From Lepeophtheirus salmonis (Eukaryota; Arthropoda; Copepoda; Siphonostomatoida; Caligidae), in the NCBI RefSeq assembly GCF_016086655.4, contig NC_052133.2, forward strand, positions 11,926,301 through 11,990,300: DNA of 64,000 nt. The letters run 5' to 3'. Within the stretch, counting starts at the first letter, position 1, and each line of letters starts with the position of its first letter. Shown piece after piece: positions 11,641 to 24,278 of this stretch. The translations under genes were made by a program, and so were the position numbers. The notes beneath the pieces are model-generated. The model made no database searches, was not told where the DNA came from, and was given only the letters and a program-made list of their open reading frames with translations.

Positions 11641-13679
11641 TTACACCTATCTGGATGTACACGTAGTTTATTTCTGCAATTTAAGACATTCCTTATTTAT
11701 AGAATAAAAAATATCACTTTAGTAGTTTTCATTCATCAAAAACACGAATGATATTATAAATACGGTAAATAATTAATTATTACAAAGTTTGTTTGAGTAA
11801 TAACCGGTAGCAATGTAAATAAATCCTACGTGATAAATAGCCTGCTAACGGATTTTTATGAAACAGTGGTTTTGTAAATTATCGATCAAAATGTATATAG
11901 GGGCAATAAACGGATTGGCCGTTCTAAATTACCCGCCAAAATCACACTTAACCTAAACTTACAAATAGTTCAAATGTATTTATTACCATCTAATGGCAAA
12001 TATTTTTAAACCATTAGTAGTTTTCAATAAGAATATTTTTCAAATCATAAATCTTTTACTTTGTCTTTCATGAACGTTCGCACTAGTGATGACTTGATAC
12101 TTAGATTTCCTCTTCTCAAGAAATGTAGAATAGTGATAACAGCTTTGGAACATAAAATAAATATAAAACCTAATCGAATTGCAAACTAGAAAAAATATTG
12201 TAGTGTTTAGGTCATATTTTCTACAACTCTAATCATTCGTATCCTAGTTTATTTTTTATCTAATATTTTTCTTTGAAAAATGTATAAATTACTTTATGTA
12301 GTAATTAAAATGTTGCAAAAAAAAACTTAAAAAAATTGTACTATAAATGTGAACTAATAATAACTCATAGAAATAAATAAATATACAATTTTTATTGATC
12401 AAAAATACTTTTAAAAAATGCTTTACATATAATTCTAATCAAAATCTGCTCCTAATATTTTTTTTATTTATTTGTTTTTCCTTTTCTCTTTCGTACAAAC
12501 ATATCACATTACTAACTCAAGGTACAAGATCGTAAATTATAACAAAGCTGTGTTCAATATGACGTGACACATAAATAATATTAGTAATTATTTTTACTTT
12601 CTTCTTGACTTCGATTAATATGAAACATTTGTTTCCCACGTTTGTATTTATGTAACAAAAAAAACCCTCATACCTTGATATGTTTTCACCACTTTTTATT
12701 TATTTAAGAAATTATGTAAAGGGTACATCATTAATTACATACTACTCTTTATTACTTCTATCGAAGATTAATTATCTTAGGAAAGGACAGTTCAAATATT
12801 GCACAATATAATACTACCAAGCAAAAAAATCATTTTAATACGAGTATTCTGTAAGTGAAAGTCATTAGGTGTGTATGACCTAAATGATCATGCTTGAAGG
12901 ACTATGAATGGTTAAACAGTTTTAATGGCATACATAACATCTATTGAAATTAGGGATTTACTGAGGAATCGGCCACTTTGTTGATTAATATGTAATCTAA
13001 ACATGTTGTTAATATAACTTCAATTTTGTTCTGACGCTCTGAAATAGGCTTATTAGTGTGTTGTCCGAAAAATATTTCGGACTTGGCAATTAGTAATTTG
13101 GAGCAATTTAGATCAAAAACAATTATTTCTCCATTCAATTACATGATAGTTTTCTATTCAGCATTATTCATATCACATGATTAAGCATGACTTTTGTGCT
13201 AGAAAGTTTTGAATTGAGAATCGGTGTGGAAGACTGGTACATTGCTCAGGATTTTCAAGGTTGTAAGTATTATTTCCACTCTGATGTAATTGTACTTACT
13301 TTTTACTAGAAAGTTAATGAATAATCTGCCATTTAACAAATAATAATTAATCTTTTTATCGGAAAATAAAATAGTTTGCATAAATGTCTAACTTTATGAT
13401 TGATAAGTTACATACTTATATATATATATATATATGATATAGGTAGAAGAGTTGCTCTCAAGGAGATTTCCATTAATCAGCTAACAAGAGTTAATATATA
13501 TGTACACACACGGTATATTTGGTAACTAAATTTTATTGAACAAAGAGTTTTCCTTAAATTTTGTGTTGCGAATAAATTTCATATGCTGACGCGTTGAAAA
13601 TGTTAGAAAAAGTTTTTAGTAAATCAATTTTATCAAAAACTCGTGCATATAAGTATTACTAAATGCTCAAGACAAAGAC
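11641..13679. other. AT-rich non-coding stretch
   Basis: Nothing recognisable beyond short low-complexity tracts and a short (AT)n run at about 13413-13436. Short minus-strand open frames at 12950-13138 and 13199-13381 have no family features. Confidence 0.5.
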
Positions 13680-14134
13680 ATGTCGCGTTCTGGGCAGCCT
13701 TCTTCCTCCACCACGGAATTAAACATCGAAAAAGTGAAGAAACTCGTGTTGAAAAATCGTTATACCAGCTTAAGGGAGCTATCACATTGCCTGAATATCT
13801 CTCACGAGTCATGAGCTTACACAATAATAACACGCCATCGTACAGAGCCATGATTGTCAGTGAATTCAAAGCCAAACACCTAATAAATACCATTATATTC
13901 ACCTGATTTAGCTACGTGGGACTTTTTTTTTTATTCACCAAACTTAAATTCCCACTCCGTGGAACCCGTTTTGAGTCTATTGAATCCATAAAATAAAATT
14001 TGTGGAAGGAACTAAAGGCCATGGCAAAAAGTGCATATAAAAAATGTTTCAACGACTGGAAAGAACGTTGGCGTATGTTTATTGCATTGAATGGATATTA
14101 CATTGAAGGCAACAAAATAAATTTTAATGATTAG
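13680..14134 (+). pseudogene. Internally deleted mariner transposase
   Basis: Plus strand. The N-terminal helix-turn-helix segment reads SGQPSSSTTELNIEKVKKLV followed by TSLRELSHCLNISHES, the usual recognition-helix region. It jumps straight to the catalytic C-terminus: NNNTPSYRAMIVSEFKAKH (the HDNAPSH region), SPDLATWDFFF, then LKFPLRGTRFESIESIK and a tail KSAYKKCFNDWKERW... ending GNKINFND at a stop (14132-14134). The middle, with the first catalytic Asp and about 150-200 residues of the usual 340-350, is missing. In the second block HDNAP has become NNNTP, so the second catalytic Asp is also lost. Two TGA codons and at least two frame changes break it. It is a mariner of the SPDLAPCDFFLF type and dead. 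Confidence 0.85.
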
Positions 14135-15059
14135 ATGTAAAATTTGTGAAATATTTCACGAACAAATGACTATGACCAAAGAAACAATTTTTCTGGAAAC
14201 TTTTTTTCTTTTCTTGCAATAAAGATATGACTAAAATCTGACCCAAAAAAGGTGATATGTGACAATTTTTTTTTTCCAAAATTAACTGGGATTAAAGCAA
14301 AATTGTATTACTTCAGAATAGAAATAAAACAATCGCAAAAAGAGGCGAGAAATGAAATAAAAAAAAGTATTTGATAAATTTGTGAAATAGTAATCTTATT
14401 GGCCCCCCCCCAAAAAAAATAAGAACAATCACAAAATGCATTTAAAAAAACTAAATTCGTTAAGAGCAGCATAGGCTCTATTTGTGTCGAGTTTAATATT
14501 TCAAAATTGGACCTTGCTTCCAAGTTGTACAATTTTGCATTGGATTTGTATACAATTTGAACAGAAGAACGACGTCGTTAGACCCATAATTATTTTCCTC
14601 TTGTGTGGGTCCTCTCCCTAGATAGTGAGTGAGTCTATCATATATTATCTACCATATCACTTTTAGTTACTTGCAGTCAGGAAAAACATGGGTGAGCTTC
14701 TTTTTTTTTTTTTGCAGTCATTAGAAAAAATTATTAAATAAAACTCTGTATAGATGAATAATGGCTGTAAATAACAATCAAAGAATAAGTTGTGTTTTTT
14801 TTTCATAAAAATTTGATTGTTTATCATTTTTTTACTATCATTACAACTTGCAAACTTTCCTTTAAAAAAATAAAGCTCCAAATCAAATGGCCCATTCATA
14901 ACTCCAACTATAGAATTATTATTCAATAATAGTAGGCAATGATTCACAGCCAAACAAAACTTCAAATAATTTAACCAATCCACGTTACAAAACAAAGATG
15001 AGAGGAATCAATAGCTGACAACGAAATACAATGTAATCTTTCATGTTAGTGAAATAACC
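14135..15059. other. AT-rich non-coding stretch
   Basis: No supported gene. Long A/T tracts dominate. Minus-strand open frames at 14308-14532 and 14663-14995 consist of low-complexity hydrophobic and lysine-rich sequence and look accidental. Confidence 0.5.
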
Positions 15060-15242
15060 TCTGGCATATATATAAGAGCGTGAACATAAATTTTGCAGCA
15101 AACATTTTCACCGCCGGTAATTTTTCCACTTACATTTTTGCTGTTGGTAATGTTTCCTTTAAGATATTTACATATTAACCGTTTTTCTATGTTTAGGGAG
15201 ATAAAATTATAATTTAATACTACTGCAAGTTATGGCCCTGTA
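15060..15242. repeat. Right arm of the AACTTGCAGTAG inverted-repeat family
   Basis: The right end (about 15175-15242) reads GGGAGATAAAATTATAATTT, then AATACTACTGCAAGTTATGG and CCCTGTA. It aligns with the right arm of the fuller copy at 54.9-55.4 kb (GGGGATAAAAATTCAATTAT, then ATACTACTGCAAGTTTTG). Homology inward of about 15170 is unclear, so the left limit is a guess. It is likely a truncated non-autonomous DNA transposon. Confidence 0.45.
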
Positions 15243-15968
15243 TTTATGCACATTTCTGGTCTGTCAACAAATTGGAATTTTCATCAAAATTGAGTTCGAA
15301 TTACATGACTTTAACGACTTTTAATTTAAATCTATAGGTTACAAGTCAAATTATGGATGATATAATATGAAACATATTCATTTAATCATAATTATTGATG
15401 ATTATGTTAGGAAAATGAGTAGAGAATAAAAGAATACAAAAATGAATCATTGTGTGATAATAACATTGATGAATATTTCTGTCAATTCATCAAATATTTG
15501 TTTAATTATCTCCATAATATTTATATTATACTTATTATGGAGATTCGCCACTGTTGCAAAAAAGATATAGCCCTACAATAAGTATAATCAAATAGTGAAA
15601 AAAAGCTTTTGGTAGAGAAAGCAATCATAAAAAGCTAATTTTTTTTTGCATATGATTTTTTTGGTAATTTTATATGTGTTTTTTTGTTCTTACACTATTT
15701 AAGTATCTTGGTGCAGATGATATATTCTATAGAGTTTCTGCTCAAGGAGTAACCTCAAGCCATATTATGTATTCGCACTAATTACTTCTTCACTACCAAA
15801 TCTTTCCCTGTCAGTTTCCCAATAGCAAAGGTATTTCTGTGTTCCACGAATCTATATAAAAGGGAAAGAAATATAAAATTAGCTAAACTATTTCATTATA
15901 TAAAAAAAAGATTTATTAATGGTCTGCAATTTTAACTTGATGTACTCATAACATGCAACTTTTTTTAG

Positions 15969-16103
15969 GTGTCAACCAAGGAAGGTGTTGTATCCCACTA
16001 TTTCAATCTACATGTCCTCGTTCCAACAGCATTTATTCTGGGAAGTGACGAATATCATACACAGGCTGGGAATGTTATTTCACTCGTTTGCATAATCGAA
16101 AAC
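15969..16103 (+). CDS. Exon of a Dpr / zig-8-like two-immunoglobulin cell-surface protein
   Basis: This 135-bp exon of 45 codons is bounded by a strong 3' splice site (pyrimidine-rich CTTTTTTTAG ending at 15968) and a consensus 5' splice site (AAC|GTAAGTA at 16104). It begins VSTKEGVVSHYFNLHVLVPT. That is the end of the first Ig domain, just after the usual YECQ. It continues into the start of the second: AFILGSDEYHTQAGNVISLV, then CIIEN, carrying the strand-B cysteine. This matches the Dpr (defective proboscis extension response) / zig-8 family. These are secreted or GPI-anchored neuronal surface proteins that bind DIP partners during synaptic wiring; the role is family knowledge. No stop or frame break is seen and both ends are phase 0. 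Neighbouring exons (the Ig1 core with a SWIR-like motif upstream, and the WxxND-like segment downstream) were not found here, so introns must be long. A retained pseudogene exon is possible but less likely. Confidence 0.82.
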
Positions 16104-16609
16104 GTAAGTAAATGTTTTAGAAATTAATAAGCACAATTTAAGAACCTAAAATTTGTTAAAAATAATTAATATTTTATAGGAGTTTTGATCAAAAATATAA
16201 TCATAAAGTTTTAACTATAATAACAAACAAACTTAATCTTATTATTAAGATTAATTAAAAAAAAATATTTTTTAAGCATTTTAATTAATATTTACGAGGG
16301 TAAAATAGAACAATTATTAAGGACCATATTAAGAAGGTTGACTGTGTATCCTGTAACAAAAATTGGTTTAATACTTCGGGTAATGTTTTAAGTAGTTAAT
16401 TAACAAAGTGAAAAAATAATGTTCAATAATGAAGGAGTAAAGGTATGTAATTTGTTCACACTGTATATAGACATCATCTGAAGAAAGGAAGACCGGGAAA
16501 TTTTTTTCACAATCAAGAAGGAAATCCAAAACCTTAATAACTTTTTATTAGACAAGTATAATGAAAAATATTATTATAAAAACTTTTTACCAATCAATCT
16601 TGGCAAGAA
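16104..16609. other. Probable intron sequence downstream of the Dpr-like exon
   Basis: AT-rich with no coding signal. The stretch begins with a GTAAGTA splice donor and runs into the mariner relic at 16.6 kb. Confidence 0.6.
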
Positions 16610-17593
16610 TTATCCAATATGGGGGACATCAGCTTCTATCACAGCCTATACACGATGTCAGAATTTGGCGCAGGTTGCCACAATATAATTGTCGAACATA
16701 TAGGCCTATTGCTTCTTGATGCTGGTATTCAAGACCTGCACATTTCTATCTGATGTCTTCCCAACCTTGTTCTCTAAGACGCATAACACACTGAAGTCGA
16801 TGGGATTGAGTTAAGGACTGGTAGAGGGATAGAAGATCTTGTCCCAGAAGTCAGCATAGTGCTCATTTTAAGAAGTTCTGTGTTTTCAAGGCCATATAGC
16901 TGGAGGTACTGTCTTGGGTCAACACATAGTCATTCTCAGGATAGCATGCCTTCTGCCAGGGCAAGATTTTCAAACATAAAAACTTCTAGTATACCTCAGC
17001 CCCCTTTCCATCAGAGGTCACGACTTATAAGCACATTGTTTAGGCCAAAGGTTTTGATTTAAAGGTGGCCTGGACTTCCACAAGTGATCCTGGTATAAAT
17101 ATATTGAATTTGTGGTTCTAAAACCAGGTTGACTAGGAAGATCTTCTTATCTGATAAAATCAATCTTCACAGTCCACGGATGACTCTTCAAGTAATTAAG
17201 GACTTTCTTGAATCTTTCAAGCCTTAATACCTTCATCCTGTCAGTGAGGAGATCTCTTGGAGTCCTGGAAAAGATCTTAAGGACGAGTTAATCATGAACT
17301 GCCTTCCTGATGGTGATCTCCTACACGTTAAACTCGTCAGCCAAACGGCGCATTGATGCAGTTGGATCTTTCTTGATCTTGGCCGCCAACGATTTGAAAA
17401 ATGTTTAATCTCACTTCAAACCATTTCCTCCACTTCCTGCCTTCCTTTTGATTCCTTTCCTTTTTTCCTTAGCCCCCCTGATGTTCCGAACTGTCCTCAC
17501 AGTCACGCCGACAATGTTTGAAATTTATTTTGAATCAACATTCGCGTCGAGCATACCCGAAACCCTTTGCCTTTTTGATTCATGTTCACTCAT
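16610..17593 (-). pseudogene. Mariner transposase, nearly full length but broken
   Basis: Minus strand, from an ATG at 17593 (MSEHESKRQRVSGMLDANVD) to a stop at 16610-16612, about 328 codon positions against a usual 330-350. A helix-turn-helix region, ISNIVGVTVRTVRNIRGAKE, is followed by a Gly/Arg-rich linker (GIKRKAGSGG). Next come DPTASMRRLADEFNV and a second helix-turn-helix block, then TPRDLLTDRMKVLRLERFKK and FIR*EDLP in place of the FSDEK block. The ADFWDKIFYPSTSP*LNPID block matches FWPKxxWPPxSPDLNPLDF, and the tail DNYIVATCAKF leads to AVIEADVPHIG. The N-terminal 150 codons carry only a few stops. The central region is more decayed and the second catalytic block is not clear. It lies within about 500 bp of the Dpr-like exon, antisense, as expected for an intronic insertion. 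Terminal repeats were not convincingly found. Confidence 0.88.
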
Positions 17594-17609
17594 TTTTTGT
17601 CCGATTTTG

Positions 17610-19574
17610 ATTAAATCAAAACAATGTACAAGGAAAACAACACATGTATTGGAAAATTGCTTGAAATGTTACCTGAAGCAGTTGATAGCACACAAAAATC
17701 CCTGTTACACTGTTTATATGTATATATAGCTCAAGGTAGTGGGGGAATAACTAAAGTTGTAAATTCTAAGGATTTACTCTCCTTTGGAATTTTTTATAGT
17801 TGACATTTTAAACAGTTGTTATTTCCAAAGCTACTATTATTATTTCATCATTAATGAAGAGATAACATCCATGCCAATATTAAGTACCCAACGTGTGCAT
17901 ATGATCATTAAAGATGAATAATATATGTCGAGAAGCTTTAAATGTAAAACCTAGTTGGACATAGAGTAGAATTGAGGATTGGCATCAGAGTAACTCTGGC
18001 CTATGCCTTTGGGGAGTGGCATTTGTAATTATTTCCTTTCTCTGATAGCTGATAATAGCTAATATGATAAGACTTCATGTCAGCTAAGCTAATCTCCTGC
18101 CAAATATTCTTCAAATTGTCAGGGGCACCATTCCATTTTACGGGGGGTTTTTTTTTTACACAGCGACAGTGCTTAAAATTTACAATTCTAATGATAATCG
18201 TTCCCACTTTTGCAATGTGCCAATGATCATTTTGTTCTCAACCACTGCCATTATTCGATCATACACTCCTCCTTCTTTGTATCTACCATGTAGCCAAGCA
18301 GAATATATATAAGCATTTTGTATATTCCATTAATTACATATACAGTAATACTTCCGATTGCGAGACACTTGGTTTACCATTATTTTTACTAAGATTCTTC
18401 GAAATTAATTTTTATAAGAAGTGGCGGAATGGTAGTTATCTTTTAAATAGACTCACCTATATTAACTGAAACCAATTTTTTTTTCTTACTTTTCGATATT
18501 TGCCTCACTCCCCATCGATGTGAGTGAATAGTATTTTCCTTTAAAAATTTCACATTTCTTGAACAAACTTTAAAAAATTTGACAAACACCATAATTTTTG
18601 ACATGCTTAATGTTTAACAATACAGAATGAGGACACAAAATTATCTCATTCATCAGTTTATTTTGTTTGCTTTTTTCTTGCAGGAAATTTATAATTAAAT
18701 GAGGAAATAAATTATTTGTGGTCTCTTAAACACAACTGGATTATTATTTTATTTTTTTCACTTTTGATAAAAGCACTCTAAAAAGAAATATTAATAAAAG
18801 TCTGGAATATGACACGATTTTTTTGCAATCTTCATACATATTGCAACTTAAAAATAATGAAGTTTGATAGATTGTGAAAAATTATATCTCACCATGCATT
18901 CGGTATAATGTTTCAATTCAATCATTATATATTATTTGTTCCATAAAGAAATATATGTAAAATTTACAATATATTATACTGCATTTGTATATAATAAGTT
19001 TAACTTACTAAAAGATACCAGATATCTGAAGCATATAATCTATAATAATGGCGTGAAATATAACAAGGCCTAGAAAATAATTAGTCATTGGGAGAAGCCA
19101 TAAACGTGTACATATTATTTATAGTGATATGCATATATTTGGATATTTTGCGTAAAATACGGTTGTGTGAATGGAGAATGGGGAATTTCACCTAAGTATT
19201 ATGATGTTAAAAACTGTGTAAAAACAAACTTTTAATATGTACTTTGTAAGAGAAACAAAAATTTAACTTTTCTGATTTTTAAAACTTGTTGATTACTTTT
19301 TGGAAAAAGGATGGTATGTTGCCGAATCATGTAAAATAAGATATTGCCTATACTAAGGCTGTATTCCAAGATTGTAAATTCAGAACAAGAATAACAGCTC
19401 CAGACTGTGCTTACTCACCACCCTTTAACAGTCGTAACTAATGCACCACTAGTAAATAGTGTTAGGTTGTTCCTATTAAAAATAACTTCAATGACTCTCC
19501 TCATGGAATCTCGAGTTCAGTCTCTAATAATGAGCTTTAACTGGAGTATACAGCTATTTAATAGAAAGTATTAA
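17610..19574. other. Non-coding stretch with one unexplained GC-richer patch
   Basis: Mostly AT-rich. Around 17960-18300 the composition is more balanced. A 68-codon minus-strand frame (18001-18207) contains PPVKWNGAPDNLKNIWQEIS and then LADMKSY, and just upstream another frame reads WLHGRYKEGGVYDRIMAVVE. The NLKNIWQEI-like string is faintly like a transposase C-terminal helix, but I cannot place it. Possible old transposon or exon fragment. Confidence 0.3.
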
Positions 19575-20224
19575 GTCCAAGCAGTTGGGCGTCTTTAGGA
19601 CCACCGTCTACGCCGTCAGCAAGTCCAAAACGTTGGAGAGAAAGAAGGGTTTTGTCAAAAGGCCAAACTGGAACCAGAGGAGTTAAAGAAAACTACCCCG
19701 GCCTATCCCTTCAAGTCCATTAGGGTCAATGCAAGAGATCTTGGGGCTTACTACCACACATCTTTAGAAAGCTATTCAAAAAGTGGGCGGAAAGAGCCTT
19801 GTGAGGGTGATGAGGCCCATTTTAATACCAGCAACGAAAGAAACCCATCTCCTAGGTTGCAAAATTATTTTGAATGAGTCTTTCGAGTTCTTTTGAACTT
19901 TTTTGACACTTTTGGCTCCCCTCCAGATACATAACGAGGGGAAGGCCTGCAGTGCCCCATCCCAAAAACCAAGGCCCTCAAAGCCACTCTCACCAAAAAA
20001 TTTGATGCAATGACAGAGGATTCATTCTCAGCGGATGCCAGGCCTTCCTCCGCCAATTGGAAGACACCATTTCCGCTTAGGTTGGCTACATTAATTATTA
20101 AGAGAGCTCAGGCACATATCTATTTATACTATTAATTTTGGTGAAATTTTATTCTTAAATAATAAATTATATCTCGTAGAAAATTAATATTCAAAGTGTT
20201 CACATTTTAATACCCCACTCTGTA
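19575..20224 (+). mobile_element. Mariner deletion derivative, copy 1
   Basis: Plus strand. The helix-turn-helix region reads QLGVFRTTVYAVSKSKTLER, then KRPNWNQ, and in a shifted frame EELKKT...FKSIRVNARDLG. It continues KAIQKVGGKSLVRVMRPIL and THLLGCKIILNES. The sequence then passes directly to the extreme C-terminal part (EGKACSAPSQK, AMTEDS-like), skipping the FSDEK, QQDGAP and most of the SPDLNP blocks. The right end TCAAAGTGTTCACATTTTAA then TACCCCACTCTGTA ends at 20224 and is typical of a mariner terminus. A recognisable left terminus was not found. A homologue at 44.4 kb shares the layout and apparently the same deletion. Confidence 0.75.
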
Positions 20225-20610
20225 AACAAGGACTTTATGGCTTAAAATTTCCTTATCTCTCAGGTTTCATACATATTTGATAAATAGCTTTGATTTTTAA
20301 TTTATTAATGATTAAAAGACAGTTTAACGACAATAAAATTGGGCAACATTTTATTGATCATATATATATTTCCTGTTCATATATTACTGAAAAAGTTATT
20401 TAATAAAATAATATTTCAAATTTTTTTAAAAGAAATCGTATCAATTTTCTAAAATTATTGATTATTTTTTCATAACCTGTTTCTATTTCAAAAAAATTGA
20501 AATACTGAAATCATACAGGTTTATAACTTCAGTTCTGTAACAAGTTATAATGAGATAAAGTTCAATTTCATATTTTATATTTAAAGTGTAACTAATCATT
20601 ATAATTTTTT
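20225..20610. other. AT-rich non-coding stretch
   Basis: Nothing recognisable; short spacer between two mariner relics. Confidence 0.5.
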
Positions 20611-21637
20611 TTACTCAATTTGACCACCTTTCGCAGCATCAATCTTTCTCAATTTTCTCAGAACAGCTCTTATACAGGCACTAACAGCATTTAGTAGTAT
20701 AGCATTTCATTCCTTCAACAATGCGTCCTTCAATAAGTTAATATTTGGATGAACCATACGATATACTTTTTCATCAATTAATGACTAAGGTGAAAAATGC
20801 AAGAGATTTATGAATGGGTTTGAAGCTGGCCACCCTTTTGCATTATAAAATCCATTCAAATTATTTTCACATCAGGCCTGGCTGGATCTTGAAGTATGGG
20901 ATGCCGATTTAATCAAGTATAGTTATATTTATTATCCTAATTACTTCTTAAACCCAATGCAACAATACCCATTCCAATATCAGCTACTGCTATGTCTCTG
21001 AATTGAGTTTGATCCCTTGCAGAATGAAAATAAGGGGATATTTTGCATCCTCACATACTGAAACCTAAGCCATAACTCCTGTGGGTTTCTGACGCCGATA
21101 GTGGGATCATACTGCTATGGTATTGAATCAGTGTTCTTTTCAATCACGAAGTCATTTATTAATTGCGGGTTCGATGGTGAAATATTTATCATCACTAAAA
21201 TCAGTTTTGGGAGTGTGCCATTTCTAATGGCATTAAGAAGAAAATTGCTTTTTTCTATTATATTTCATTTTGTGTTTATAGTTAGGAGATTAAGCTTATG
21301 CAAACCAGACACATACATCTCAAGATCATTAGTGATAATTTTGGAAACCCTGGGCTGAGAAATACCATATTTTTCCCCCAATTCCCTTCATTGCCATAAA
21401 TAATTTCTTTCATTTGACTCCCGGATGGCTTTGATGACTCTGAAAGTATTCTTGGACTTTGTTCGTCAAGATCGAGATCGACCACCTATTCCAGCTATTA
21501 TTACTTTTTTTTAACATATAATTGTTCTCCAAACAAAAACACGGTTTATAGATTTTAGGGATTTCACGATTTGAGAATTTCACTTTACTTTTTTGTATCA
21601 AATAATGATAGGTTGACGCATGCCTTCTATTCCTCAT
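20611..21637 (-). pseudogene. Mariner transposase, near full length, decayed
   Basis: Minus strand from about 21637 (MRNRRHASTYHYLIQKSKVK then FSNREI) to a stop at 20611-20613. A helix-turn-helix-like start is followed by a SGRPRS-like linker (GGRSRS*RTKSK). Then come FRVIKAIRESNER, RELGEKYGISQPRVSKII and FLLNAIRNGTLPKLI, with ILVMINISPSNPQLIND where the first catalytic block is expected. After GVRNPQELWLRFQ and a degraded catalytic middle, the C-terminus reads DEKVYRMVHPNINLLKDALL, then ACIRAVLRKLRKI and DAAKGGQIE. The SPDLNPLD block is not preserved. Stops and frameshifts recur throughout. The HPN(I/V)xSLK and AKGGQIE strings are standard mariner C-terminal features. Confidence 0.8.
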
Positions 21638-21639
21638 TA

Positions 21640-22937
21640 AACATTTTGTACGTGGAATAATACACTTTTCAATTTGTTTTTTTTGTACGATAAATTTTTA
21701 ACAGATAACAGAAGTACCATATACACTTTTATTACATAAAGACCCAATATCTATATTAAAATATGCCTATTACAGGACTTGAGTTATAACCATTTAGGTG
21801 CAAAACAATTGGACATATAAAAAAATCTTTTAAAATTTCAAAAATTTACAATATGGATTAAAAAAAATGGAATTAAAACGGCATTTTAACTTTTTTCCAA
21901 ATGAGTTTTAGTTATTTACAATAATATTTCCGAGTTAAATTTGGCCCGAATATATTGTGTTTAATATTTTTTAAATTTTAACAAATATTGATCTTCTTCA
22001 TATTTTTTATTAAATATTTTAATCTGAAAAACTATTTTGGACAAAACTTTTGAATTAAAAACTCCTTACCTACCACAGAAATCGTTTAAGATGTATATTT
22101 CTAATGAAAATACATGAAAAAATTTAACTAAAACTATAAGTGTATATAGTATATATAAAGAAGGATCTATGACTCAAATGGGGAAAAAAAAGAAAAACAA
22201 AATATATTCATTGTGTAGAACAGATTTATTTTAATAATGAAATGCCCGTACTTCATTTATACTTTTAATGACCAAGATGTAAAAAATGACGTCAATTCAA
22301 TATCTTTTAATGTGATAATATTTAGTTTCTAAGATATTATTATTTTTTTTTTTTTTAATCCAATCATAATAATATACAAAATTAATGCTAGTGGTCCTGA
22401 TGACCCCAAACTGTTTGGAGTGTGCAAATGGAGATTTGTCGATCAGGTTAAATTATCATTTTCTCTACTTGTATGTAAGCAACAGAGCTCAGATTTTTTT
22501 TTCTAACTAATTGTTTATGCTTTAATATTATATATCAAAATATAGATTAATTTATATTATTCAAACTTCATTAATTATTAAATTAGTAAGTATTCAGATT
22601 TCAATGGAGCACCTGGTATTTGGAATCTCTTGAAACTTAATCGAGATTTGTAACAACGATTGCTTTAATGTAATTTTTTATTTTTACAAGCTTATAAACT
22701 CATTTGCAAATTTGGCATGTTACACACAAATTTTAATAAATAAATTTATTTGATTACTTTAAGTGATCATAATTAGAGTTAACTAGGTTGACATATGTAG
22801 GTATAATAGATCATGTCCTTCATTTGAGCATTACTCGAATGATGGAAAGTATCAATAATCTCATTAAAAAATAATAATTATATATCAAAAAAGAAATAAA
22901 ATTGGTAATGATGTGGCTGAGATGTTTCGCACTATTA
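21640..22937. other. AT-rich non-coding stretch
   Basis: No gene seen. A slightly GC-richer patch at about 22385-22450 has no recognisable content. Confidence 0.5.
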
Positions 22938-23165
22938 TACAGAGTAAAAACTCAAGACTCACACTTGCATTTGGTTAGGATTTTATTCTTGTTTTTTATA
23001 ACGACGTAACCAAACAACATCTGAAACAAAAATAAATAAGTTTTGTTTATATATTGTGTCTTTAATTGTAAAAATGTCGGAGCAACAATAACAAAAATGG
23101 CAATGTGTGTGTAATTTCCTGCTGCAAAGACGGTTAGAATCTACATCCATAGTACTTATAACTTT
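22938..23165. repeat. Copy of the AACTTGCAGTAG inverted-repeat family, inverted relative to the 55-kb copy
   Basis: From about 22938 (TACAGAG) the sequence contains CGTAACCAAACAACATCTGA then AACAAAAATAAATAAG, and GTAAAAATGTCGGAGCAACA then ATAACAAAAATGGCAATGTG. Both blocks align, in the same order, with the reverse complement of 55.2-55.4 kb (AAAAATAAACAAG; AATATCGGAGCAATAACAAA then ATAGGCAAGGCGTGTG). The first block also aligns with 42.61-42.66 kb. The family is non-coding as far as I can read. Confidence 0.6.
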
Positions 23166-24278
23166 AAAAAGTCAAGTCCCAAGAAGGACAAACACTTTTA
23201 GTTTGTTTCTACGTGGCCCTCCTCTAGCATGAGGAAATAGCACGTTGTTACCCTTTGTATATCTAGCAACCTTACCTACCAAAAGAAACAGGTAGAAAGA
23301 CCCCAAATCAGTTATTAGAAGTTTCCTAACTATTGAAATACTATTAAATACTAGTACAAAAATGTTCACAACTTTACAAAAACTAATTATAACTAAATAA
23401 ATTAACGTTTCCAAAACTGATAAGAAGAAAATAAGCAAAAAAATTGAAATGCAGTTAATTTACTGGCTATTATTATTGATCCTTTTAAAGTAGTTGAATG
23501 ATTGAAAGATGCAGTAAAAATCACACTTTTACAAATTATTTTACTATTTAAAATTGCAAGGGTATGCTATTTTATCAAATAGTTTTCCTATTTTTGTAGA
23601 TTAATATGTATAATTTTAGTCGGAGTACATACAAGCAAAACTATAATTATAGAATAAATCAAGGAAGCATTCAATTTCTTCAAACTAAACATACTTTTTA
23701 TCTTTCTTTTCTTGAAAGTATTTTAGAAAGCGTGCTTCATTACTTTTAAAAATCAAAATCTATGTAAGCTTTTTTCGTAATTGAATAAGTTCAACATGGG
23801 TTATATTTTGGCATGTATTTTCCCCATAATGGGGTACTTAGAGATACATTATGTATTCTGCATATAGGAGTATAGTAATCAATTAGAATTTTTGATAAAA
23901 GCACATGCATATCTATATAATAGCATCTAGCCAATATTGAGATACATTATTATTTTTTAAATCTATTTCGTTATCGTTGAATGTACTTGCATTAATGATG
24001 TGTTTATAGACATCATGCCAATTTTTGAAAATTTTAGCCACATTTGCTTCTATACTTTTGAAATTCTTGGTCCTATTATTAAGACCAAAAAAGTTGCTTC
24101 AAATTTTCCGTTTCTAAAAAATATATATAAATCAAATTTATTTCTTGGACTTACTCCTAGTTAATCAGAGTCTGACTACCCAAACTCTTGGTCGTGTCTT
24201 GATGTTGAGTAACATATTCTTTACCACAACGGAAATTTGTAGGTAAACAAATATTTTATAAATTAATGTACTTGTATG
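23166..24278. other. Non-coding stretch with one hydrophobic ORF
   Basis: An 88-codon minus-strand frame (23172-23438) is hydrophobic at its start and ends with VARYTKGNNVLFPHARGGPR and a basic tail. I do not recognise it. The 3' part is GC-richer than the surroundings, so an unrecognised repeat or exon is possible. The rest is AT-rich. Confidence 0.3.

Noticed and set aside
11210..11666. 8-bp duplication (ATCTAGAT / ATCTGGAT) around the hAT-like region
   Set aside because: No matching right terminal repeat precedes the second copy, so the pairing is probably accidental.
13633..13906. Overlapping ORFs on both strands
   Set aside because: The real signal is the plus-strand mariner in a third frame; these are shadows.
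16859..17729. Plus-strand ORFs of 67 and 93 codons
   Set aside because: They are antisense shadows of the minus-strand mariner transposase.
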